Shown here: positions 1 through 5,150 of the stretch, piece by piece | Numbering within the stretch: position 1 is the stretch's first letter | Layout: the number at the start of each line of letters is the position of its first letter | Source of the DNA: Acidobacteriota bacterium | Lineage (GTDB): Bacteria > Acidobacteriota > UBA4820 > DSQY01 | Assembly: GCA_021814355.1 (NCBI GenBank) | Contig: JAKAIJ010000093.1 | Location: 1-9,357, forward strand | Reading direction: 5' to 3' | DNA: 9,357 bases | Program-made: the position numbers and the translations under genes | Notes under the pieces: generated by a model | Database searches by the model: none | Seen by the model: the letters and a program-made list of their open reading frames with translations, nothing else | Told to the model about the DNA's origin: nothing

Positions 1-1464
1 GGCTACGCGAATACCGGCGGCCGCTACAACCCCTCCACAGACACCTGGACGGCCACCTCCACGGGTCCCGCCCCGCGCGCCTACCACACCGCCGTCTGGA
101 CGGGGAGCGAGATGATCGTCTGGGGCGGATACGATGGCAGGAACTACTTCAATACGGGCGGTCGCTACAACCCCGCCGCGGACACCTGGGTGCCCACCTC
201 GACGGGGCTGAACTGTCCCGCAATCCGTAGCGGCCACACCGCCGTCTGGACGGGAACTGAAATGATCGTCTGGGGGGGCAGTGGAGCCAGCTACTATCTC
301 AACACAGGCGGGCGTTACACCCCCGCCACGGATACCTGGGCGGCCACCTCCACGGGTGCGAATGTTCCCGCCGCCCGCTACGGCCACACCGCCGTCTGGA
401 CAGGGGGCGAGATGATCGTCTGGAGCGGCTACAACAACAGCGCCTACTTCATCACGGGGGGGCGGTACAATCCCGCCACGAACTCCTGGACGGCCACATC
501 CACCGTGGCCCCGTGCCCCATTGGCCGCCGGTTCCACACCGCCGTCTGGACGGGGAGCGAGATGATCGTCTGGGGGGGCTACAATGGCTCCTCCCTCCAA
601 GATGGGGGCATCTACGCGCTTCCCGTCATTCCCGCCGCCCCCGTGGCGCCTATCTTCACAGGGGTCACGTGCGCCTCGTTGACGGTGAACTGGGCCGCGG
701 TCATGGGCGCTACGAGCTACGACGTGTGGAGGGCCACGGGCGCAACCTGCACGGGTGCGGCAAGGATCGCGACGGGCGTCACTACGACGAGTTACAACGA
801 CACGGGCCTGACGCCAAGCACGCAGTACAGCTACTACATCGTAGCTGTGAACGCGTGTGGCTCTTCGGCCAACGGGACCTGCGCCTCTTCGGCGACCGGT
901 CCGCCCGTCCTCCCCGCCACGTCGGCCGCGCCGGCGGTGGCAGACCCCGACGCGTGCCTCCCCACCGGCGTCACCGTCACCTGGTCCGCCGCCTCGGGCG
1001 CCACGCGCTACGACCTTCTGGTGGACGGAATCACGACCGTCCCCGGCGTGACGAGCCCGTACACCTATGTCCCGGGGGACGCCAACTCCCACACCTACGC
1101 CATCCGCGGGGACAACCTATGCGGGGAGGGCGCCTGGTCTGCGGCGATGGCGGGGACGGACGTGGCCCTTGCGCCGCCCTCCGTGGGCGTACTCATGATC
1201 CAGAAATTGAAGCTGGGAATGGACATGCTCCTCAGTTGGACCCCCTTGAGCGACCCGGCGCTGCTGGACTACTACGAGGTGATGCGGTCGCTCAGCCCCC
1301 GGGGGCCCTTCGACACGCGGGTGGGCATCGTCTCGTTCTCCGCCGGGGCCGCTGCATCGCCGCTGGGTCTGAACGGTCTCGTCGTGAGCATCGCGGGCGA
1401 GCCGGCCACCGCCTACTACAAGGTCCGGGCGGTGAAAGGGGTGTGCGCGGGCCCGCTTGACTAG
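1..1464 (+). CDS. Kelch-repeat / fibronectin type III protein, 5'-truncated by the window
   Basis: The reading frame is open from the first base to TAG at 1462-1464, giving the last 487 residues; the true start and any signal peptide lie upstream. Residues 1-210 hold kelch-type repeats of exactly 50 residues. The unit begins HTAVWTGxEMIVWGG, continues with TGGRYNPATDTWxATSTG, and the HTAVW blocks start at residues 29, 79, 129 and 179. Such units form blades of a beta-propeller. Three fibronectin-III-like domains follow, at about 211-302, 307-388 and 391-482, with typical LTVNW, TVTW and LLSW beta-B strands and YxYYIVAVN or YYKVRAV strands. The architecture suggests an exported binding or adhesion protein; the ligand is unknown. 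There is no catalytic motif, C-terminal anchor or sorting signal. The assignment to kelch plus FN3 is firm and the role is open. Confidence 0.9.
   Translation, partial: GYANTGGRYNPSTDTWTATSTGPAPRAYHTAVWTGSEMIVWGGYDGRNYFNTGGRYNPAADTWVPTSTGLNCPAIRSGHTAVWTGTEMIVWGGSGASYYLNTGGRYTPATDTWAATSTGANVPAARYGHTAVWTGGEMIVWSGYNNSAYFITGGRYNPATNSWTATSTVAPCPIGRRFHTAVWTGSEMIVWGGYNGSSLQDGGIYALPVIPAAPVAPIFTGVTCASLTVNWAAVMGATSYDVWRATGATCTGAARIATGVTTTSYNDTGLTPSTQYSYYIVAVNACGSSANGTCASSATGPPVLPATSAAPAVADPDACLPTGVTVTWSAASGATRYDLLVDGITTVPGVTSPYTYVPGDANSHTYAIRGDNLCGEGAWSAAMAGTDVALAPPSVGVLMIQKLKLGMDMLLSWTPLSDPALLDYYEVMRSLSPRGPFDTRVGIVSFSAGAAASPLGLNGLVVSIAGEPATAYYKVRAVKGVCAGPLD
88..580 (+). repeat. 150-bp tandem coding repeat (kelch units)
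   Basis: The string GCCGTCTGGA occurs at 91, 241, 391 and 541, a period of exactly 150 bp, and the following segment ending GAGATGATCGTCTGG is nearly identical at the DNA level each time. The variable part of each unit encodes the inter-blade loop. This DNA-level conservation points to recent duplication or gene conversion among blades and makes the region prone to copy-number change. Confidence 0.85.
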
Positions 1465-1576
1465 AAGCGTAGCGGGTCAATGGGAAGGAAGCGGGCTTTT
1501 ACGGACCCGCCGCGTCGGTCGGCCGGTCTTCCTGGACGGTGTCGTTTTGGGCCGCGGGGAAGGAGAAGATGGAACG

Positions 1577-1720
1577 GTGAGCGCATTCGGCCGGTTGCTC
1601 GGGGGATGGGCGTTCCGGGTCTTTGGAACAGCCGCCGGGGTCCTCTTCGGCGTCTTCGGCTGGCGCCTGCCCAAGAGCGCGGAGGTGGCCTGGTATCTGC
1701 TCACGGAACTATGCACTTGA
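1577..1720 (+). pseudogene. 5' fragment of a small membrane-protein gene interrupted by the IS
   Basis: The likely start is GTG at 1577, preceded by GGAG at 1562-1565. The 42 native codons to 1702 encode an N-terminus beginning MSAFGRLLGGWAF, with a Gly/Phe-rich hydrophobic stretch (FGTAAGVLFGVFGW) and the start of a second one (AEVAWYLL). After 1702 the frame runs into the element's inverted repeat, adds five foreign residues and stops at TGA 1718-1720. Joining this part to 3632-3811 with one copy of the 8-bp target duplication gives a continuous 101-residue protein with two or three hydrophobic segments and a basic tail. I do not recognise the family. It was probably an inner-membrane protein and is probably inactive now. 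Confidence 0.7.
1696..1703. repeat. Target-site duplication, left copy (TCTGCTCA)
   Basis: This 8-bp direct repeat sits immediately outside the left inverted repeat and is identical to 3625-3632. Eight base pairs is the duplication length known for the IS1595 family. Two identical copies mean the element transposed into this site and has not diverged since. Confidence 0.92.
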
Positions 1721-1728
1721 CAAAGCGT
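1704..1728 (+). repeat. Left terminal inverted repeat of the IS (25 bp)
   Basis: It begins CGGAACTATGCACTTGACAA and is the exact reverse complement of 3600-3624. The -35 box of the transposase promoter (TTGACA, 1717-1722) lies inside it, so transposase bound to this end could also shut off its own transcription. Confidence 0.92.
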
Positions 1729-1745
1729 TAAAATTGCCTTATATT
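1717..1745 (+). promoter_or_regulatory. Transposase promoter, TTGACA-N17-TATATT
   Basis: A consensus -35 (1717-1722) and near-consensus -10 (1740-1745) are separated by the ideal 17 bp, predicting a start near 1752, about 23 nt before the transposase ATG. A 7-bp perfect inverted repeat, TTGCCTT at 1734-1740 and AAGGCAA at 1754-1760, brackets the -10 and start site and could be an operator or a 5' RNA hairpin. Such a strong sigma-70 promoter in a high-GC host suggests a broad host range. Confidence 0.8.
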
Positions 1746-1774
1746 ATAGGTGGAAGGCAAAAGGGGCAGAGAAA

Positions 1775-2734
1775 ATGAGATACCAACCGCCCACGTTCAA
1801 GAGCCTCAAGGATATGGCCGCCATTGATGTTGCCCGTCTCACCGAAGACGAGGCGAGGGAACGCCTGGAGGCTATCCGCTGGCCCGACAGTCCGCGTTGC
1901 GCTCATTGCGGGAACGAGAACGTCACCCGACTCAACGGAGATTCGGAAAAGACCAGAGACGGCGTTCTCCAGTGCAACCATTGCCGCAAGCAGTTTACCG
2001 TCACCGTGGGGACGGTTATGGAAGGTTCTCATATTACCCTGCGCCAGTGGATTCAAGCCTTCCATATGATGTGCTCCTCTAAAAAGGGGGTCTCGGCTCT
2101 CCAGCTTCAAAGGAACCTAGGGCTTGGTTCCTATCGCTCTGCTTGGCACCTAGCGCATCGTATCCGCTGGGCCATGAAACAAGAACCACTCGCGTCCGCC
2201 CTGGCGGGGATCGTGGAAGTGGATGAGACCTACATCGGTGGGAAGGCCACGGATGGAACCACGGGCCGGGGCTCCTCTAAGAAAGCCGCCGTGGTAGCCT
2301 TGATTGAGCGAGAGGGGCGCTCCAGAGTTAAACCGGTAGCGAGAGTGAACGCCGACACGCTTAAGGGTGCGATCCGCGAGAACGTGGACCGTCCAGCTAC
2401 GATTATGACGGATGAGTTTCCCTCCTATCGGGGCATCGGGAAGGAATTCAAGGGCGGCCACAAGACGGTGAATCATGGAAGAAAGCAGTATGCCCGAGGA
2501 CGCGGCAATCAGATTCATGTCAACAGTGGGGAATCCTTTTTCGCCCTCCTCAAGAGGGGTGTTCATGGCACCTTCCACAGCGTGAGTAAGAAGCATCTTT
2601 CACGCTACTGTGACGAGTTTTCTTTTAGGTGGGACTGGCGTAAAGTGAGTGACGGCGAAAGAACCGTTGAGGCCATAAAAGGTGCCAGTGGAAAGCGACT
2701 TTCTTTTCATTCGGTGAATTGGAATGTCCAATAA
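1775..2734 (+). CDS. IS1595-family transposase (ISXO2-like DDE domain)
   Basis: This 319-aa transposase should bind the 25-bp ends and carry out DDE cut-and-join transposition. The N-terminus carries the ISXO2-type block LEAIRWPDSP followed by a zinc ribbon with cysteines C42, C45, C67 and C70 (CAHC and CNHC), the family's DNA-binding module. The catalytic domain shows D150 (EVDETYIGG), D213 (MTDEFPSYRG) and a third acidic or Asn position at N250/E253 in HVNSGESFFALLK with K260. The family signature GTFHSVSKKHLSRYCDEFSFRWDWR-like region spans about 265-289. ATG 1775 is supported by AGGGG at 1762-1766. Length and motifs are complete with no frameshift, so it looks functional. Its stop overlaps the next ORF by 11 bp. 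Confidence 0.95.
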   Translation: MRYQPPTFKSLKDMAAIDVARLTEDEARERLEAIRWPDSPRCAHCGNENVTRLNGDSEKTRDGVLQCNHCRKQFTVTVGTVMEGSHITLRQWIQAFHMMCSSKKGVSALQLQRNLGLGSYRSAWHLAHRIRWAMKQEPLASALAGIVEVDETYIGGKATDGTTGRGSSKKAAVVALIEREGRSRVKPVARVNADTLKGAIRENVDRPATIMTDEFPSYRGIGKEFKGGHKTVNHGRKQYARGRGNQIHVNSGESFFALLKRGVHGTFHSVSKKHLSRYCDEFSFRWDWRKVSDGERTVEAIKGASGKRLSFHSVNWNVQ

Positions 2735-2879
2735 GACAGCCGAGAATGGCGGCGGAAAACGCCTGAGTGGCTTATCCATGGTAAAACTCTCTCCTGAACT
2801 TGCGCTCTCGAAATTCATGCTGGTAAAGCCCCAAAAGAAGAAAACAAATAAGAAGAAAACAGACAATAAAATCAGATAG
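2724..2879 (+). CDS. Small Lys-rich protein overlapping the transposase stop (51 aa)
   Basis: ATG at 2724 lies inside the last transposase codons, in another frame, and the ORF runs 51 codons to TAG 2877-2879. The overlap and the lack of a clear Shine-Dalgarno favour translational coupling to the transposase. The product has a polar start, a short amphipathic segment (LSMVKLSPELALSKFMLVKP, about residues 17-36) and a tail dominated by lysines (PQKKKTNKKK). I recall short Lys-rich ORFs after ISXO2-like transposases, which would fit an accessory factor, but this is resemblance only and no function can be assigned. It could also be a non-coding open stretch. Confidence 0.55.
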   Translation: MSNKTAENGGGKRLSGLSMVKLSPELALSKFMLVKPQKKKTNKKKTDNKIR

Positions 2880-2914
2880 TTGCTCATTATAATTAGGCAG
2901 TCCACTACGGCGAC

Positions 2915-2943
2915 TTGACAAAGTGGCGCCATAGTCTTATATT
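2915..2943 (+). promoter_or_regulatory. Internal IS promoter for the tRNA and downstream gene, TTGACA-N17-TATATT
   Basis: -35 TTGACA (2915-2920) and -10 TATATT (2938-2943) are 17 bp apart, predicting a start near 2950. The block is a partial copy of the left-end promoter: ACTTGACAAAG, a 12-nt unlike spacer, then CTTATATTAT occur with identical spacing at 1715-1747 and 2913-2945. It points at the tRNA (3002) and the 129-aa gene (3154), giving the cargo its own strong promoter independent of the transposase. Confidence 0.75.
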
Positions 2944-2963
2944 ATCCCGTGAACGTGACTTGA

Positions 2964-2989
2964 CCCCACCCTCTGGCAGGAGGATGGGG
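2964..2989 (+). other. Leader hairpin just upstream of the tRNA
   Basis: CCCCACCCTC (2964-2973) and GAGGATGGGG (2980-2989) pair with a single C-A mismatch around a 6-nt loop, and CTTG/CAAG can extend the stem outward. It lies between the predicted start near 2950 and the tRNA 5' end at 3002. It is probably a processed leader structure or attenuator. There is no U-tract, so a standard intrinsic terminator is unlikely. Confidence 0.45.
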
Positions 2990-3001
2990 CCAAGGTGAAC
3001 C

Positions 3002-3089
3002 GGCGGTGTTGCCTAGTGGCCCAAGGCGCCCGACTTGGAATCGGGTGGTCCGGAAGGACCCGGGGGTCCGAATCCCTCCACCGCCGCCA
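3002..3089 (+). tRNA. Type II serine-like tRNA with UGG (proline) anticodon, inside the IS
   Basis: All cloverleaf parts fold without a mismatch. Acceptor 3002-3008/3079-3085 has seven pairs; D-stem is 3011-3013/3025-3027, with A14, G15, G18G19 and A21 in the loop; anticodon stem CCCGA/TCGGG is 3029-3033/3041-3045. The long variable arm GGTCC-GGAA-GGACC is 3047-3060, the T-stem 3062-3066/3074-3078 has one G-U, and CCA is encoded at 3087-3089. The long arm, C11-G24 and discriminator G73 (3086) are serine identity features; leucine and tyrosine tRNAs carry A73. The 7-nt loop CTTGGAA puts TGG (3036-3038) at 34-36, a Pro anticodon. A Ser(UGA) loop CTTGAAA differs by one base. Reading the anticodon as GGA would break the anticodon stem. 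The T-loop is TCCGAAT, with C instead of the near-universal T at 55, so activity may be reduced. Expected charging with serine is an inference. Confidence 0.85.
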
Positions 3090-3153
3090 CCTCTAATTAT
3101 AGGACCTTTGGTGCCGAAAGTCAAGGATTTTCGTGCAGGGAAGGAGTGTTGTC

Positions 3154-3543
3154 ATGAAAGACGCCAAAGATATCATCAAGAAAAAACTGGAGAAGGAAGA
3201 ATCCGAAGCGCTGGAGAAGCAACTTCGAGTGAAGATTTTGCGCGAGATGCTTACTGAATTTGAGGGGCAGACAACCTCAGTACCCATTAACCAGCCTAAG
3301 CTCCCCATTTCTAGCTCGCCGTTCGCTTCCAAGGGTCTTGATAAGGCAATACTATCTATGCTTGAAAGCGGAGAGCCAATTACCACGCCCCAAATCAAGA
3401 AGCTCCTCCCGGAGCAGTACAATATTCACGTTAAGTCCACATCCATCTTTGACTGCCTCAGACGGATGTTGAGGAAGGAGAAGATTGTGCGCGTCAAAGC
3501 TCCGATCAAAAGCAATTGTACCTGGGCCTATCAGAAAGCCTGA
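3154..3543 (+). CDS. Unrecognised 129-aa IS cargo protein with winged-helix-like C-terminus
   Basis: ATG 3154 is chosen over upstream GTG 3133 because AAGGAG (3141-3146) sits 7 nt before it. I do not recognise the family. Residues 1-38 are highly charged and heptad-like (KDIIKKKLEKEESEALEKQL), probably a helix or coiled coil. Residues 39-57 are a Pro/Ser linker. Residues 58-129 have helix-turn-helix spacing: GLDKAILSMLESG, then TPQIKKLL, then STSIFDCLRRMLRKEKIVRV with a basic strand ending NCTWAYQKA, which resembles a winged helix. Coiled-coil dimerisation plus DNA binding, such as a regulator of the element, is possible but inferred. It starts 64 nt after the tRNA with no promoter between, so both are probably on one transcript from the internal promoter. 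It has no nuclease or synthetase motifs. Confidence 0.75.
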   Translation: MKDAKDIIKKKLEKEESEALEKQLRVKILREMLTEFEGQTTSVPINQPKLPISSSPFASKGLDKAILSMLESGEPITTPQIKKLLPEQYNIHVKSTSIFDCLRRMLRKEKIVRVKAPIKSNCTWAYQKA

Positions 3544-3555
3544 CATTCTCTAAGA

Positions 3556-3589
3556 AGCTACTCAAGCACGGCGTTCTGATTGAGTAGCT
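3556..3589 (+). terminator. Hairpin after the cargo gene, possible terminator
   Basis: AGCTACTCAA (3556-3565) and TTGAGTAGCT (3580-3589) form a perfect 10-bp stem with a 14-nt loop, 12 nt after the stop of the 129-aa gene and just inside the right inverted repeat. The following CTTCCTCC is only weakly T-rich, so termination is plausible but not certain. It could also insulate the element end from read-through. Confidence 0.5.
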
Positions 3590-3599
3590 CTTCCTCCGC

Positions 3600-3624
3600 A
3601 CGCTTTGTCAAGTGCATAGTTCCG
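3600..3624 (-). repeat. Right terminal inverted repeat of the IS (25 bp)
   Basis: This is the exact reverse complement of 1704-1728. The inward-facing TTGACA on the minus strand has no partner -10 at 17 bp, so this end lacks the promoter found at the left end. Confidence 0.92.
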
Positions 3625-3632
3625 TCTGCTCA
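3625..3632. repeat. Target-site duplication, right copy (TCTGCTCA)
   Basis: Identical to 1696-1703 and directly outside the right inverted repeat. It restores the reading frame of the interrupted gene: TAT CTG CTC at the left continues as CTG CTC ATT TAC at the right. Confidence 0.92.
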
Positions 3633-3811
3633 TTTACTACCCGGCGCTCTTCGTCTCCCGTCTGCTCCACCTGGGAAACGACGACCGGGCGGGCCTCAGC
3701 GCCACCGTCTTGCTTTACGGAATCCTGGGGTTTCTGGCCGGTTGGGTCTTGGACGCGATCCGGCGCCGGCTCAACCGGCGGGGCCGCCCCCCGATTTCAC
3801 CACCCGGATGA
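3632..3811 (+). pseudogene. 3' fragment of the interrupted small membrane-protein gene
   Basis: These 59 codons plus TGA (3809-3811) continue the frame broken at 1702. They encode IYYPALFVSRLLHL, an acidic turn (GNDDRAG), a second hydrophobic helix (LSATVLLYGILGFLAGWVL) and a basic tail (DAIRRRLNRRG) that should lie in the cytoplasm by the positive-inside rule. High GC matches the chromosome, not the element. No start codon with a ribosome site is apparent, so this half is unlikely to be translated. Family not recognised. Confidence 0.7.
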
Positions 3812-3818
3812 ACACATA

Positions 3819-3842
3819 GCGGGGCGCCCCTGAGGGCCCCGC
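3819..3842. terminator. GC-rich hairpin between convergent genes
   Basis: Between the broken membrane gene (+) and dinB (-), GCGGGGCGCCC and GGGCCCCGC pair around CTGA with small bulges. There is no T-tract on either strand. It lies at the meeting point of two transcripts and may help stop them. The rest of 3812-3873 shows nothing else. Confidence 0.35.
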
Positions 3843-3873
3843 GGCCGACGCCCCATCCCCCGCCACCGGCCCG

Positions 3874-5064
3874 CTACTCCCCGTCGTCGGCCCAACGAAC
3901 CGCGCCCTTCCCGAAGCGCTCCCGGAGCAGGTCCACGGTCTTCTCGGCCGTCCGCCTCTTCTCGCGGCCGTCCTCTTCGAAGAGGGCGGCCTGCGTGCCG
4001 GCGCCCCCGGCGCTCAGGTCGAACGCTGCCAGGCCCACCAGCCGCATGGGGACCTCCAGGTCGAACTGGCCGAGCAGCTCGAGCGCCGCCGTCTCGAGCG
4101 CGCGCTCCGAGTCAGTGGGCGAGGGGAGCCTGCACTGGCGGGTGAGGAGCCGGAACCCCGCGGTCTTAAGCTTGACCCGCAGCCCCGAGGCCAGCAGTCC
4201 CTCTTTCCGCATGCGGCGGGCGACCCGGCCGGCGGAGCGGCGCAGGTGGGGCCGGATGGCGGCTTCGCCCACGATGTCCTCCTCCAGGGTGTACTCGGCG
4301 CCCACGCTCTTGGCCTCGCGCTCCGTCTCCACGGGCCGGTCGTCCTGCCCCAGGGAGAGGCGGTGGATGTGCTCCCCAAAGGCGCCCAGCCGCTTCACGA
4401 GCCAGGACCTGTCGGCGCGCGCCACGTCTCCGATGGTCTCCAGGCCGAGCTTCGCGAGCTCCGCCTGGGTTTTGGGGCCCGCGCCCCAGAGGCGCGCCAC
4501 GGGCAGGGGGTGGAGGAAGGAAAGGACCTGGTCCGGCTCCACCACCGTGAGGCCGTCGGGCTTGCGGTGGTCGCTCGCCACCTTCGCCACGAACTTTGTG
4601 GGGGCGACTCCCACCGAGACGGTGAGCCCGGAGGTGGCCTCGCGCACCTCGGCCTTGAGGCGGCGAGCCATGGCCTCCGGCGGGCCGAAGAGCCCCTCCG
4701 CGCCGGTCATGTCGAGGAAGGCCTCGTCCAGGCTGAGGGGCTCCACGAGGGGCGAGAAGCGGGCGAAGACCTCCATGACGCGGTCCGAAGCCTCCCCGTA
4801 GCGCTTGAAATCGGGCGGGAGAAAAATCGCGTGGGGACAAAGGCGGCGGGCCTTTCCGATCGGCATGGCGCTGTGGACGCCGAAGGGGCGCGCCTCGTAG
4901 CTCGCCGTGGAGACGACCCCGCGGCCGCCGAGCCCGCCCACCACCACGGGCCTGCCCCGCAGCTCCGGGCGGTCGCGCTGCTCCACGGCGGCGTAGAAGG
5001 CGTCCATGTCCGCGTGGACGATGACGCGGAGCCACTTCCGCGGCCCTCCGGTTCCGGTGGGCAT
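3874..5064 (-). CDS. dinB: DNA polymerase IV (Y-family, DinB)
   Basis: This 396-aa error-prone translesion polymerase copies past damaged bases and extends mismatched ends. The palm shows HADMDAFYA with D19 and D21, and SLDEAFLDMTG with D113 and E114, the metal-binding catalytic carboxylates. Y24 is at the steric-gate position that excludes ribonucleotides. VSTASYEAR (51-59) and the VSVGVAPTKFVAKVASD block (149-165) are further DinB signatures. The thumb helix-hairpin-helix region is around 190-215 and the little-finger domain about 245-350. QAALF at 358-362 resembles a sliding-clamp binding peptide, followed by a 34-residue tail with a basic stretch. ATG at 5064 has GAGGAG about 7 nt upstream. 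It follows the cytochrome gene on the same strand after 86 nt. No LexA-type operator is recognised. Confidence 0.95.
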   Translation of the reverse strand: MPTGTGGPRKWLRVIVHADMDAFYAAVEQRDRPELRGRPVVVGGLGGRGVVSTASYEARPFGVHSAMPIGKARRLCPHAIFLPPDFKRYGEASDRVMEVFARFSPLVEPLSLDEAFLDMTGAEGLFGPPEAMARRLKAEVREATSGLTVSVGVAPTKFVAKVASDHRKPDGLTVVEPDQVLSFLHPLPVARLWGAGPKTQAELAKLGLETIGDVARADRSWLVKRLGAFGEHIHRLSLGQDDRPVETEREAKSVGAEYTLEEDIVGEAAIRPHLRRSAGRVARRMRKEGLLASGLRVKLKTAGFRLLTRQCRLPSPTDSERALETAALELLGQFDLEVPMRLVGLAAFDLSAGGAGTQAALFEEDGREKRRTAEKTVDLLRERFGKGAVRWADDGE

Positions 5065-5150
5065 GACACCGCTCCTCGCTCCAGGATACTCCTCTGGGAG
5101 CCGATCGGGGCCGGTCCCGCCCGCGGCTGCACGCTCTTTGGAGACGGATT

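Larger units (their letters stand above)
1704..3624 (+). mobile_element. IS1595-family (ISXO2-like) insertion sequence with tRNA and protein cargo, 1921 bp
   Basis: The boundaries are set by perfect 25-bp inverted repeats (1704-1728 and 3600-3624) flanked by the 8-bp duplication TCTGCTCA. The element encodes an ISXO2-like transposase (1775-2734), a 51-codon ORF (2724-2879), a type II tRNA (3002-3089) and a 129-aa protein (3154-3543), all on the + strand. Its base composition is visibly more AT-rich than the flanking chromosome, indicating a foreign origin. IS1595-family members with passenger genes are known, but a tRNA passenger is not something I recognise as typical. It splits a small membrane-protein gene. 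Intact ends, intact duplication and an intact transposase suggest an active or recently active element. Confidence 0.93.

Noticed and set aside
88..580. Periodic repeats as a CRISPR array
   Set aside because: The period is 150 bp, the repeats are coding and in frame, and they encode kelch motifs.
1472..1510. GCGGGTC/GACCCGC hairpin after the kelch gene as a terminator
   Set aside because: Only 7 bp with a 25-nt loop and no T-tract; too weak to call.
2881..2888. TGCTCATT inside the IS resembling the target duplication and right flank
   Set aside because: An 8-base match with no inverted-repeat end next to it; most likely chance.
3002..3089. Reading the tRNA as ordinary Ser(GGA)
   Set aside because: Placing GGA (3037-3039) at 34-36 shifts the stem to CCGAC/CGGGT, which loses most pairs. 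The CCCGA/TCGGG stem with a 7-nt loop forces TGG. An automated tool might still report Ser, so this is flagged.
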